A DNA stretch of 64,000 nucleotides, taken from the NCBI GenBank assembly GCA_021325275.1, contig JAJPHL010000045.1, positions 62,001 to 126,000 on the forward strand, written 5' to 3'. Below the pieces are notes generated by a model. That model ran no database searches, had not been told where the DNA came from, and saw nothing but the letters and a program-made list of their open reading frames with translations. Of the stretch, positions 17,601-25,620 are shown piece after piece. How positions within the stretch are numbered: the stretch's first letter is position 1; each line of letters starts with the position of its first letter. This DNA comes from Terriglobia bacterium. Lineage in GTDB: Bacteria > Acidobacteriota > Terriglobia > JAJPHL01. The position numbers were made by a program, and so were the translations under genes.

Positions 17601-18380
17601 GCGGTGGCGATTTCGGGTGCGGCGGCGAATCCCAACATGGGTTACAACTCGTCGACCATCGTGGCGTTTCTCATGACGTTGTTCAACGCCCGCCTGGGCG
17701 CGTGGCTCGGCAATCCGGCGTTCCAGCAAGGGCGCTTGGGGCGCTTCGTACGCTTCAAGCCGCCCTGGATGCTGACCGCGCCGCGATTCTCGCTGTTCGC
17801 GTTGCTGGCGGAAGCATTTTCACTCACCGGCGACACCAGTCCTTACGTGAATCTATCGGATGGCGGACACTTCGAGAATCTCGCGCTTTACGAAATGGTC
17901 TTGCGGCGCTGCCACTTCATCATGGTGCTCGACAACGGCAAGGACAATTGCAGCGCCGATGAATACTCCTTCGAGGATTTAGGCAACGCCATTCGAAAAA
18001 TCCGCGTGGATTTGGGCGTGCCCATCGAAATCGATTTCCGGCCGATCCGCGAGCGGAAAACGCACTTTGTCGAAGGGCGAATCAAGTACTCGGCGGTGGA
18101 CGGCGAGGACGTTTCCGACGGCGTGCTGGTTTTGGCGAAACCGGTGCTCGCCGAAAACGACGAGCCGGCCGACGTTTTCAACTACGCCACAGCCAATCCC
18201 GATTTTCCGCAGCAATCGACCAACGATCAGTGGTTCAACGAGTCGCAATTTGAGAGCTATCGCGAGCTGGGATTGCACAGCACGATGAAAATGCCGGCGG
18301 AGGCGTGGCACGCGATCATCGATGGACGCGTCGCGCCGGAACCGCCCGCGCGTCCGGTGGCCGCCGCGGCGCACGGGTAA
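14658..18380 (+). CDS. Large patatin-like phospholipase with an inserted multi-spanning membrane domain
   Basis: About 1240 residues from ATG 14658 (GTG at 14652 is two codons earlier). The patatin parts are split. The oxyanion motif G-G-G-I-R-S-A and nucleophile elbow S-T-V-S-G-G-G (Ser near residue 95) lie within the first 110 residues. The catalytic Asp motif N-L-S-D-G-G-H-F-E-N lies near residue 1070. Between them is an alpha-helical region (about 150-390), then eight or nine hydrophobic helices (about residues 430-860). The elbow has Thr where classical G-x-S-x-G has Gly. This suggests a lipid acyl hydrolase anchored in the membrane; the substrate is not predictable. It stands alone between a possible terminator and a small unknown gene. 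Confidence 0.85.
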   Translation: MDQPISLCQVLEEEFAGLHSDSAHGLDPYRAPASAEEEQRRLEDLRARIHALHRKQSALCISGGGIRSATSGLGALQGLARNGLLAQFDYLSTVSGGGYVGGWLTAWMHHHTNAVLQHALDAAKKDVCAAEHAGAALDGWNLSAEAAHAALGKALRQSRAAAMLSLEKLSSLAIYHASRGLEIWPDPAADSSATAEIQPPFESACRWLLRLRERCREHPQAEPRVGQIRASAELCYYKLREIDDAVRGTPDTPASAGALDALGNHAECVEKWRAASDAALDAVNRLASQVRRASLRSGPDVVAVLRQPNAAEEVTREALHALIAQDLLCRRDGDDRDKFIEMHESRGFWARCWWKWRHVNFLGFHMHPAREVGVQSLSHPVRDAAYQISRRAVFSGLGTSAGHGDKLDPEAEPIRRLRQNSNYLDPRVGLLSADTWTLGATVIRNLLLNWIVLLPALAAILMIPRLHLSFSVLPYPPSPFASDNEWGMRLVTIMFACAAILYGASYFRLRLALPSTGGKPLTENQFVRGIFLGLLGFSWIASALWSWWRESDWLPAEFLYRANSLHPGAEVLILAILALLAFTFLGWLAVPWNRIREDVLSAFLSGRRIADFFAMLIVNAAQWILIVALAGKIKTFAEPYPYISAYACWATPTILLTFWLSLTLYLGIASMYTTDEDREWHARTGGWILMVLAVITGLNVIVIYGVPLLLKAKALALGVGGGSGIIAVWLGRQSASKPGTENSRPAWARVIYDFAPRLAAPVFVVLLLASLSFGTTWSLAKFTTIMEPSNTAHDQAQEQQPEFDPDNVRLKDFAFKGVTSAAHVKVLVGSDPRVLLGITAGLVGLSMLAGWLINMNKFSLHFMYRNRLIRAYLGASRSAAERSPDPFTGFDQDDNIAMHQLSRYQKPFHVLNLNLNLSASRNLAWQQRMGQSFTVSPLHVGSLALKTPCVPSPLYGAYRRAREYASLPSQHVDQHGITLGTAVAISGAAANPNMGYNSSTIVAFLMTLFNARLGAWLGNPAFQQGRLGRFVRFKPPWMLTAPRFSLFALLAEAFSLTGDTSPYVNLSDGGHFENLALYEMVLRRCHFIMVLDNGKDNCSADEYSFEDLGNAIRKIRVDLGVPIEIDFRPIRERKTHFVEGRIKYSAVDGEDVSDGVLVLAKPVLAENDEPADVFNYATANPDFPQQSTNDQWFNESQFESYRELGLHSTMKMPAEAWHAIIDGRVAPEPPARPVAAAAHG

Positions 18381-18382
18381 AA

Positions 18383-18410
18383 GCCGGTTGCCAGTCGCCG
18401 GTTGCCGGTT
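18383..18410. repeat. Short tandem repeat GCCGGTTGCC
   Basis: Two copies of the 10-base word GCCGGTTGCC (18383-18392 and 18397-18406) with a 14-base period, and a partial third copy, directly after the patatin-like gene. It is built in the same way as the repeated-word hairpins elsewhere in the window but is too short to fold well alone. Confidence 0.5.
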
Positions 18411-18423
18411 ATATCATCCCGAA

Positions 18424-18702
18424 ATGCCCGACACGCCTGCCGGCACTCCCGTCAACTGCCGCGAGTTCACCGGAATCTCGCGCGACGCCGTCAACAAATT
18501 CCGCGAGCAAGTGGAAAAAGCGGGACAACCGCTGCCGCCCGGCGACTCCTACACGATCGAGCGGAGTGGCGTGAAACTCAGCGTCGATTACACTGAGGTG
18601 TCCGAAACGCTACGCTTGTGTATCGTCGAAAAGCCCGGCTTCATTCCCGACTCCATGGTGTGGTCGATCGTCGAGGATCAAATGCGCCGTGGCGCGCCGT
18701 AG
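18424..18702 (+). CDS. Small protein of unknown function
   Basis: A 92-residue soluble protein starting at ATG 18424; the open frame extends further upstream but overlaps the patatin-like gene and repeat, so the ATG after the repeat is preferred. It has an N-terminal helical part (S-R-D-A-V-N-K-F-R-E-Q-V-E-K-A-G) and then beta-rich text (S-Y-T-I-E-R-S-G-V-K-L-S-V-D-Y). There is no signal peptide and no motif I recognise. Codon use resembles the neighbours, which supports it being real. Confidence 0.6.
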   Translation: MPDTPAGTPVNCREFTGISRDAVNKFREQVEKAGQPLPPGDSYTIERSGVKLSVDYTEVSETLRLCIVEKPGFIPDSMVWSIVEDQMRRGAP

Positions 18703-18793
18703 GTTTGTTTTCTAAAAACCCACCTAGAGCTAACCCCAAGAGGTAGAACCGGACGGTCAATCGGTTCATTAGTTTCCATAGAGACGGCAAAAA

Positions 18794-18811
18794 TGTGCAA
18801 TCTGTTGCACA
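18794..18811. promoter_or_regulatory. Palindromic upstream activator-like site
   Basis: TGTGCAA-TCTG-TTGCACA is a perfect 7-base inverted repeat with a 4-base spacer. Its centre lies about 73 bases upstream of the -24 element of the sigma-54-type promoter at 18874, a normal distance for an enhancer-binding-protein site. PEP-CTERM genes are known in other bacteria to be activated by the PrsK/PrsR two-component system with sigma-54; whether this site binds a PrsR-like protein is inference. Confidence 0.5.
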
Positions 18812-18873
18812 GGCGGCTCTAGTACATCTAGAATAGGTCTTTGATACTAAGCCACTTAAGACAATTCCTAGGT

Positions 18874-18889
18874 TGGCACTCCAGGTGCA
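18874..18889 (+). promoter_or_regulatory. Sigma-54 (-24/-12) promoter for the PEP-CTERM gene
   Basis: TGGCAC-N5-GTGCA (TGGCAC 18874-18879, GTGCA 18885-18889). The invariant GG (18875-18876) and GC (18887-18888) are 12 bases apart, as required for sigma-54. Only the first T of the consensus TTGCW differs. The predicted transcript start is near 18900, leaving a leader of about 46 bases before the ATG at 18946. The rest of the 18703-18945 intergenic region shows no gene. Confidence 0.65.
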
Positions 18890-18945
18890 TTGGTGAGAAA
18901 CGCATCGTTTTACGTTAGGTCCCATTCTGTTCTGGGGGTGCGTCT

Positions 18946-21900
18946 ATGCTGGGTCGACCGAGCGCCTTGCGCGCCGTATTTGTTATTGTTGCTTTTTTAG
19001 CCCTTACACAACAGCAGGCCCAAGGGGCCTCCTTCTTCTGGAGCCAAACCAGCAGTTCCAACTGGAGCGACGGTAATAATTGGTCTGACATTTTCAGCAA
19101 TACCGGCACTGGTCCCGGCCAGGGCGACGACGCCTTCCTGACGCTAGCGAACAGCAACTTAGTCTATGATCTGACCTCCGCCGGAAACCCTGCGGGAGCG
19201 TTCCCGTCTTCCACGATCAACTCGCTGACCTTCCAGACCGGAAACACGACGCTGACGCTTGGGTCGGGAACCTCGTTGAATGTCACGAACGGCGTCAATT
19301 TGTACCCGGACAACGGCAGCTCCAGTTACCCAGGGGCGATCAACAACGCCATCACGCTGCAAGGGGCCACGATGACCGCAGGCGGGACGTTCCTCAATCA
19401 AGGAACCCTCACGTTGCAGCAGGACATCAGCGCCAACTCCTCGTCGCTCACAGCCGGCAAACTCGTAAACGTCGGTGTTGATTCCGCTACCGGCGTGGCG
19501 ACCGCGTCAGTGAATGTAAATGGAGGCTCGACGTTAGGCACGACAGGCGATCTGGTTAACGGGTCCGCTCTCAACGCGTCGTCGGGCTACATCAGCGTGG
19601 GTGGCAATTTCAAGAACATCACCGGCGGCGCGATCGTTGGCGGGGGATCTTTGACTCTCGACCAAAGCTCCTCGATGCTAGTGAGCGGCAATTTTACGAA
19701 TCCCACCTACTCCAGCGCCGGCTCTCTGTCCTATAGCGGCACCCCCGGTTCGAGTCTGATCAGCACACCGGGCGCCGGCAGTGTCAGCGTGTCGAACAGC
19801 AGCACCCTTGAAGTCGACGGTACCTTCACCAATAGCGGCGGATCAGTTGTTGTTTCGGGCGGTGGGCAGTACATCGGCGGATCCCTGACCATTCCTGCCG
19901 GGACGTTCCAAGTTACTGGCGGCGGGAGTGCCCAGGTGGACAGCTTGGTCGTGGGCCTGACCCCGTTTGGTCATAGCGAGAACGGCCTGCTGCAAGTAGA
20001 CTCCGGCTCTACGCTGACGGCGAGCACCTGGGGCAACGTGGTACCGGACGTTATTTTTTCCGGCAACGCGATTCCGGGAGCTACACTCTACGGCGGCAAT
20101 TACGCGATTTCTGGAACGCTGACCTATCACGGAGATGGCAGCTACGCTGCGTCGGTTATCAATACTATCGGCCAGAACACCACCGTGTCCCTGCTTCCTG
20201 GCGGCCTGATCACCGATAATGGCGTCCTCTCGACCTTCTCCCCGTTTGTTGTCGATGGCACGTTGCGGCTCGACAATGGCGCCACATTCACGCCCGACGC
20301 TCCTCAGCCGCTTACGGTCGGTTCGAGCGGCACGCTGGAAATCGATGCCGGCACAACGTATCAATCGTCGCGAGGTATGACGAATCTGGTCCCCGTATAT
20401 GGGAACGGCGGCCTGATCACCTCTGCCACGCTCACCGGCGGAACGTATATCGTCGGCGGAACGTTCCAAACCGGCGGCCCGGCGATCGGATTTGGCGATC
20501 CCAGGGTTACGATCGGCGCGATCACCGCCGGAACAAGCGTGACGATGGTGGGATCGGGCTTTTTCACATCGGACGGCACGCACGACGCGCTCGCCACGCT
20601 AACCAACCTAAACGGATCGCTGGCCTATACCCAGGGCGCCAATGAGACGCTGACTTCGAGCGGCTTGACGCTGGGAAGCCAGGCCAGCCTGCAGGTCGAT
20701 CCGTCAAGCACACTCACGATGAACAACTGGGGCAATCTGAGCGGCGCAACGTCGCAGACTCCAGGACTGTTGAGCGGCGGCAGCTACAACATCGGTGGAA
20801 CGTTGCAATACTCGGGCGCGGCCGATGGGACGCCACTCCAGACGATCAACACGATTGACACCGGCACCAGCGTAACGCTCAACGGCGGGAGTGCTCTGAT
20901 CACGCCTGGCCTCGACCAGAACAACAACCCGATCGATGCGATGGCCACGCTGAGCCAGTTGAACGGTTCGCTGTCCTTACTCAATGGCGCGCAGGAAACA
21001 CTCTCCGGCAATCTCACGGTGGGCAACCAAGGAAGCCTGACAATCGATAATACGGGGAGCAGCGCCCTCACGATCACCGGCAACTGGGGCAATGTGAGCG
21101 GCGCCTCATCGGGCCAAGCTGGGGTGCTCAGCGGCGGGACTTACAACATTGGCGGAACGTTGCAATACGCGGGCGACGCCGATGGCAATACCGGCACGAC
21201 GATCAATACGATCGCCTCCGGCACCAGCCTGACACTCAACGGCTCGGGCGCGTCTATTACGATGGACGGCCTAGCCCAAAACGATGCGCTCGTGAATCTC
21301 AGCGTGAACAACGGCACGTTTGTGCTTACCGGCGGCGCGGGCTTGGCCACTTCCCAGACTAACTTCACGAATAACGGAACGCTGCAAATCGACGCCAACA
21401 GTTCCCTCAACATTGGCGGCTCCTGGACGAATCTCAGCGCAAACTCGGCGGGATTGCTGAGCGGTGGCACTTATATCGTCGGCGGCACGCTCATGTATGG
21501 CTCGGACAATCTCGGGACCCAGGGACAGGGCATCACGGGCATCGACACGGGCACGAACTTGACCCTGAGCGGAAGTGGGTTCATCACCGCTACGGGCGAA
21601 ACCAACGCTTTGAGCACGCTCTCGAGCAACGCGGGCACGCTGACACTCAACAATGAAGCGCTTTTGGGAGTGAGCGGAGATCCCAACAATAACGGACTTT
21701 TCACCAATTCCGGTTCGCTCACGGTGACGGGTTCGGTTTTCTGCGGCGGCAATGATTGCGGGCTGGTGAGCACCGAGTTGGATGTAGCCGGCGGATTGAC
21801 GAATACGGCCACGGGTAACGTGACGGTTTCGCAAGGAGGGCTTCTGACGCTCTCCAGCGTTCAGGCCGGCGATTTTACCAACAACAACGCCGTGACGATC

Positions 21901-23499
21901 GACTCGGGCAGCGCGATTTTCGTGAACAACGGCAATTTCGTCAACAACGGCACCTTGACGATGACCTCGGACTCCGGCACTTACGGTCCCTACGGTTACT
22001 ACTCTGCGATCACGCACAACAACCTTGTCGCACCCAGCAACTATCTGGAGACCACCGGCGGGTTCACCAACAACGGAACGCTGGCCCTGAACGGCACCGA
22101 CGGCCATGTCAGCTACGGCGTGAATGTACTGGTGGCTGACACGACGTTCACGAACTCATTGGGCGGTACCGTAACCATCGGCGGTGGCGTGAACGGCGGA
22201 GCCGGCGCTGCGGTGGAAGTGGGAAGCGGCGGACCGGGCTTCGCCGAGAACGCCGGCACCCTGACCATCGGCGGCGGCGGCTCGGCCAACGCGCTCAACC
22301 AGCAAGCCGGCACTTTTGGATCGCTGGTGGTTTTCAATGGCGACATGCAGAATGACTCCACCGGCAAACTCACGCTCCAGGGCGGCACCAACAACGGCTT
22401 CGGCGGACTCATCTCCACGCCTCAAGGCAACTTCACGAATTACGGCTCGGTCGTCATGAACGGCGCGAGCGACGGTTCCAACGCGGTGGGCGGCGGCCTT
22501 CAAGTGGGTGGCACGCTGACCAACGTCCAGGGCGGGACGATGACCGTCGGTGGCGGTGACAGCGGCAGTTATGGCGCGCAAGTACTCGCGGGCAACGTCA
22601 ACAATCTGGGCCAAATGACGCTGCAAGGTGGAACGAACGGCAGCTTCGATAACTTTTTCGGTCCGGGCAATTTGTCGAATGTCTACGGCGGCGGCGAACT
22701 GACGGCGCTTCAAACGTTCAACAATTACGGGTTGCTGACATTAAACGGCGGCGACTTCAACTCCGGTGCATCCGGAGCGGAACTGTACAGCGGCACGTTC
22801 AACAATTACGGTACGGTTATCATCAACGGCACCGGCGGTCCCGGCGATTCCCCTTCGGCGTATCAATCGGCGCAGGACTTCGCCCAGGCTTATCTGTCGG
22901 TGGACGGCGTGGATTTCAATGAAACCGGCAACTACACGCAATATTCCGGCGGCACGCTGGTGAACGGTGTTCTTGGAGCCAACTTGGTGGAGATTGCCGG
23001 CGGAATTCTGGGCGGCGACGGCTTGATCGACGCCAACGTGCAGATCGATTCCAACGGCACGATTTCTCCTGGCGCGATGATCGCCGGCGATCCTGCCGAT
23101 ATGACGATCTTCGGCGGTCTCACGATGGACGGCACATTCCTCGAGAACATCGCCGATGAGCCGAATACCGGCAACTTCGACAATATCGACGTGAACGGCA
23201 GCGTCAATATCGATGGATTGCTCAACGTCAATTTGCTCGGCACTTTTGTGCCGACGGGCGGCGAGCAATACCTGATTCTCGAGTGGTCCGGCGCCACCGG
23301 CGACGAAAACCTCACGATTGTCGATCCCAACTTCGGCGACGGCTTGACTTGGAGCCTGGATTGGGTCAGCACGAACGGTGGCGGCGAGCTCTTCTTGGTT
23401 GCGAGCCAGGAAAACAACTCGACACCGGAGCCGGGAACGATGTTGCTGCTGGGCACGGGCATTGCCAGCCTGCTGGCGGCGCGCCGGAAGCGGAAGTAG
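18946..23499 (+). CDS. Large repetitive PEP-CTERM surface protein
   Basis: A 1517-residue exported protein. An N-terminal signal (hydrophobic core A-V-F-V-I-V-A-F-L-A-L) leads into W-S-D-G-N-N-W-S-D, common at the start of autotransporter-like and PEP-CTERM proteins. The long middle is Gly/Thr/Asn/Ser-rich beta-helix text with T-N-N-G-T-L repeats. The C-terminus is a full PEP-CTERM sorting signal: T-P-E-P-G-T, a hydrophobic helix (M-L-L-L-G-T-G-I-A-S-L-L), then A-R-R-K-R-K. By family knowledge this tail is processed by an exosortase, usually in exopolysaccharide-producing bacteria; no exosortase gene is in the window. Cys is almost absent. A sigma-54 promoter lies upstream. An isolated, monocistronic gene, probably for the cell envelope or biofilm matrix. 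Confidence 0.92.
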   Translation: MLGRPSALRAVFVIVAFLALTQQQAQGASFFWSQTSSSNWSDGNNWSDIFSNTGTGPGQGDDAFLTLANSNLVYDLTSAGNPAGAFPSSTINSLTFQTGNTTLTLGSGTSLNVTNGVNLYPDNGSSSYPGAINNAITLQGATMTAGGTFLNQGTLTLQQDISANSSSLTAGKLVNVGVDSATGVATASVNVNGGSTLGTTGDLVNGSALNASSGYISVGGNFKNITGGAIVGGGSLTLDQSSSMLVSGNFTNPTYSSAGSLSYSGTPGSSLISTPGAGSVSVSNSSTLEVDGTFTNSGGSVVVSGGGQYIGGSLTIPAGTFQVTGGGSAQVDSLVVGLTPFGHSENGLLQVDSGSTLTASTWGNVVPDVIFSGNAIPGATLYGGNYAISGTLTYHGDGSYAASVINTIGQNTTVSLLPGGLITDNGVLSTFSPFVVDGTLRLDNGATFTPDAPQPLTVGSSGTLEIDAGTTYQSSRGMTNLVPVYGNGGLITSATLTGGTYIVGGTFQTGGPAIGFGDPRVTIGAITAGTSVTMVGSGFFTSDGTHDALATLTNLNGSLAYTQGANETLTSSGLTLGSQASLQVDPSSTLTMNNWGNLSGATSQTPGLLSGGSYNIGGTLQYSGAADGTPLQTINTIDTGTSVTLNGGSALITPGLDQNNNPIDAMATLSQLNGSLSLLNGAQETLSGNLTVGNQGSLTIDNTGSSALTITGNWGNVSGASSGQAGVLSGGTYNIGGTLQYAGDADGNTGTTINTIASGTSLTLNGSGASITMDGLAQNDALVNLSVNNGTFVLTGGAGLATSQTNFTNNGTLQIDANSSLNIGGSWTNLSANSAGLLSGGTYIVGGTLMYGSDNLGTQGQGITGIDTGTNLTLSGSGFITATGETNALSTLSSNAGTLTLNNEALLGVSGDPNNNGLFTNSGSLTVTGSVFCGGNDCGLVSTELDVAGGLTNTATGNVTVSQGGLLTLSSVQAGDFTNNNAVTIDSGSAIFVNNGNFVNNGTLTMTSDSGTYGPYGYYSAITHNNLVAPSNYLETTGGFTNNGTLALNGTDGHVSYGVNVLVADTTFTNSLGGTVTIGGGVNGGAGAAVEVGSGGPGFAENAGTLTIGGGGSANALNQQAGTFGSLVVFNGDMQNDSTGKLTLQGGTNNGFGGLISTPQGNFTNYGSVVMNGASDGSNAVGGGLQVGGTLTNVQGGTMTVGGGDSGSYGAQVLAGNVNNLGQMTLQGGTNGSFDNFFGPGNLSNVYGGGELTALQTFNNYGLLTLNGGDFNSGASGAELYSGTFNNYGTVIINGTGGPGDSPSAYQSAQDFAQAYLSVDGVDFNETGNYTQYSGGTLVNGVLGANLVEIAGGILGGDGLIDANVQIDSNGTISPGAMIAGDPADMTIFGGLTMDGTFLENIADEPNTGNFDNIDVNGSVNIDGLLNVNLLGTFVPTGGEQYLILEWSGATGDENLTIVDPNFGDGLTWSLDWVSTNGGGELFLVASQENNSTPEPGTMLLLGTGIASLLAARRKRK
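20090..21700 (+). repeat. Five internal coding repeats of about 335-356 bases
   Basis: Within the PEP-CTERM gene a module of about 112-119 codons recurs five times. Its landmark G-G-x-Y-x-I/V-x-G-T-L/F is encoded near 20090, 20436, 20773, 21129 and 21463. Each landmark is followed by an I-x-T-I/G-x-x-G-T-x-x-T-L/M segment. Copies 3 and 4 are also close at DNA level over about 50 bases (20770-20820 against 21127-21177), which suggests fairly recent duplication or gene conversion. Confidence 0.75.
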
Positions 23500-23614
23500 C
23501 GGTCGCCGGCCGAGACAGGTTTTCCGGCAACCGGTCCGTCAGCAGTAATCACTCCTGAACGTCGCGCACCATTTCTAAACGCAGATTGCGGAAAGGTATA
23601 GTACAGTACCGCTC

Positions 23615-24010
23615 ATGAACGCTAAACAACGCGGAATGGGGAACCTGTCATTGATCGTGACAGTCGTGGTTCTTCTGATCGTCGCTCTAGCGGCGTACAT
23701 GTTTCTGGGACGCGTGCGCCTGACGGCCACGTATTACGCCGTTTTCCTCGATAGCGGCCAAGCATACTTCGGCAAACTCGACAGCCTGGGCGCGCCGTGG
23801 GCGCCCTACATCACGCTCACCGACGTTTACTACGTGCAGAGCGTGACCAACCAAGAAACTAAGCAGACCAGCAACATTCTCGTGAAGCGGGGCAAGGAAT
23901 GGCACGGTCCCGATCGCATGATCATCAACACGCGTCACTTGGTTTTGGTGGAGCCGGTGTCGGAAGGCTCGAAAGTCGCGCAGTTGATCACGGAATCCAA
24001 AGGGAAATAG
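23615..24010 (+). CDS. Small membrane-anchored protein of unknown function
   Basis: A 131-residue protein: a short basic N-terminus, one transmembrane helix (about residues 12-31, I-V-T-V-V-V-L-L-I-V-A-L-A-A-Y), then an extracytoplasmic beta-rich domain with the conserved-looking text A-V-F-L-D-S-G-Q-A-Y-F-G-K-L and L-V-K-R-G-x-E-W-H-G-P-D-R-M-I-I-N. I recall similar unnamed proteins in Acidobacteriota and some candidate phyla; no function is known to me. The stop codon directly abuts the large hairpin repeat at 24011. Confidence 0.75.
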   Translation: MNAKQRGMGNLSLIVTVVVLLIVALAAYMFLGRVRLTATYYAVFLDSGQAYFGKLDSLGAPWAPYITLTDVYYVQSVTNQETKQTSNILVKRGKEWHGPDRMIINTRHLVLVEPVSEGSKVAQLITESKGK

Positions 24011-24095
24011 AAAAGCAACCGCCGATGAACGCAGATAAACGCCGATCAGGATCAAGCTTATCGGCGTTTATCTGCGTTTATAGGCGGTTGCTTTT
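24011..24095. repeat. Long hairpin repeat element, copy 1 (bidirectional terminator position)
   Basis: The left arm 24011-24046 and right arm 24060-24095 are complementary at 34 of 36 positions, with a 13-base loop. The arms contain repeats of related words (GCCGATGAAC, GCAGATAAAC). The element begins on the base after the stop codon of the plus-strand gene and ends 2 bases before the stop of the minus-strand gene, with A-rich and T-rich ends, so it is placed to terminate transcription in both directions. A second copy lies at 57527-57614; corresponding arms match at 33 of 36 positions. Confidence 0.85.
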
Positions 24096-24097
24096 TC

Positions 24098-24454
24098 TTA
24101 GGACGCCAGGGTCAGCGATTGCCGCTGTCGCACGAACGCATCCGCGTCCGGTTTGATTCCGGCAAGCAGGCAAAGATCCGTGTAGATCGCCTCAGCCTCG
24201 TGCCATGCTTCGGTCGACCCTCCGGGCAGTCCGCCGTCCATGTACATGGAGTGCCGTCCGAACAACCACGCTACCAGCGCCAGGCTCTCGCCGTCCACGG
24301 GGCTGTTGGGCACCATGACGATCGGTACCGGTTCACGCTTGCCGACGATGATGCGGTAGCCATAACTTGCGTCATTGCGTCCGCAGATCAACATGCGGCC
24401 CCACGACAGCGCGCGGTGCGAAGCGTATTCGATTGCCAATTCGAGAAGGCTCAT
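24098..24454 (-). CDS. Protein of unknown function
   Basis: 118 residues from ATG 24454 (M-S-L-L-E-L-A-I-E-Y-A-S-H-R); the open frame extends to 24508, but the extra residues look non-coding. Soluble and mixed alpha/beta, with no signal peptide. Text such as Y-G-Y-R-I-I-V-G-K-R-E-P-V-P-I-V and E-A-E-A-I-Y-T-D-L-C-L-L-A-G suggests a small globular domain that I cannot place. No convincing ribosome site. Monocistronic and convergent with the previous gene. Confidence 0.55.
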   Translation of the reverse strand: MSLLELAIEYASHRALSWGRMLICGRNDASYGYRIIVGKREPVPIVMVPNSPVDGESLALVAWLFGRHSMYMDGGLPGGSTEAWHEAEAIYTDLCLLAGIKPDADAFVRQRQSLTLAS

Positions 24455-24591
24455 ATGGGCACAGGTCCGGTCACCTATAGAATCGGTCAAAACCCCCCAA
24501 TAGTTCAATGGGACGGTGGTATTAACCTGGGGCAGTACTATAGGTTAGGTCTTGCCCTGTTTAGCCCCGGAAAGCATTACACTAGAAAGCC

Positions 24592-25620
24592 ATGACCCTA
24601 CACGCACGTCAATCCTATCGCATTCTTCTGCTCGCTTTCGCAGCAGTCGCCATTTCTCCGCTGGTCACGGCGCAAGGCGCCGAGAAAGTGCTGAAGGCCA
24701 CGCCCCAGAATATCCAGTGGGGACATTACGACGCCGACATGAAGCCGGCCATTGTTGTGAAGTCCGGTGAAACGATCCGCGTGGAAACGGTCAGCGGCAA
24801 TCCGAATCGTCTGATCTCGAGCGGCGCGCCCGATGACGACGTGATGAAGGAACTGAAGACCGTCTACGCCGATACGAAAGACCGCGGACCCGGCGGGCAT
24901 TTGCTCACGGGACCGATTGGCGTCGAGGGCGCGGAGCCCGGCGACGTCTTGCAGATCGACATTCTGCAAATCATTCCGCGCGTGCCGTACGGCTACAACG
25001 GTTTTGGCCCGGCATCCGGCATCTTGAACGACGAATTTCCGTATTCCAAGCAAAAAATCATCAAGCTCGACATGGCCACGATGACATGCGAGTTCGCGCC
25101 GGGCATTCATTTTCCCGCGCATCCGTTTTTCGGCAGCATGGGCGTCGCGCCGGTGAATGGCCGCATCAACAGCGCGCCGCCGGGATACTACGCCGGCAAC
25201 ATGGACAACAAGGAATTGGTCGCCGGCACGACGCTCTACATTCCCGTTCAGCGTCCGCTGGCATTGCTGAACATCGGCGACGGACATCTCGCGATGGGCG
25301 ACGGCGAAGTCGACGTGACGGCGGTGGAATCGTCGCTCACCGGCGTGCTTCGCTTGACGGTTCGCAAAGACATGCATTTGCTTTACCCGCGCGCCGAAAC
25401 GCCCACCCACATCATCGCCATGGGATTCCACGAGAATCTCGACGAAGCGGCACGCCGCGCGACGCGCGAGATGATCGACTATCTGGTGACCACCAAAGGC
25501 CTGAGCCGCGAGGACGCCTACATGCTGACGAGCGTCGCCATCGACATGCACGTGACGCAAGTGGTCGACGGCGTGCGCGGCATCCATATGATGATGCCGA
25601 AATCCATTTTCGTTAAATGA
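24592..25620 (+). CDS. Exported acetamidase/formamidase family protein
   Basis: A 342-residue FmdA/AmdA-family protein with a signal peptide (I-L-L-L-A-F-A-A-V-A-I-S-P-L-V-T-A-Q). Family text is present: G-P-I-G-V-E-G-A-E-P-G-D-V-L, H-P-F-F-G-S-M-G-V-A-P, and H-L-A-M-G-D-G-E-V. Members hydrolyse short amides to the acid and ammonia. Most known enzymes are cytoplasmic, so the exported form suggests periplasmic amide use or a different substrate. The stop overlaps the ATG of the flavoprotein gene (ATGA at 25617), so the two are co-translated, though no shared pathway is obvious. Confidence 0.9.
   Translation: MTLHARQSYRILLLAFAAVAISPLVTAQGAEKVLKATPQNIQWGHYDADMKPAIVVKSGETIRVETVSGNPNRLISSGAPDDDVMKELKTVYADTKDRGPGGHLLTGPIGVEGAEPGDVLQIDILQIIPRVPYGYNGFGPASGILNDEFPYSKQKIIKLDMATMTCEFAPGIHFPAHPFFGSMGVAPVNGRINSAPPGYYAGNMDNKELVAGTTLYIPVQRPLALLNIGDGHLAMGDGEVDVTAVESSLTGVLRLTVRKDMHLLYPRAETPTHIIAMGFHENLDEAARRATREMIDYLVTTKGLSREDAYMLTSVAIDMHVTQVVDGVRGIHMMMPKSIFVK

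Noticed and set aside
24543-24553. AGGTTAGGTCT shared by the leaders at 24543 and about 39097, with GTTAGGTC also near 18913
   Set aside because: Only the short core is common to all three and it lies at different positions relative to the promoters; the 8-base core is expected by chance in 64 kb.
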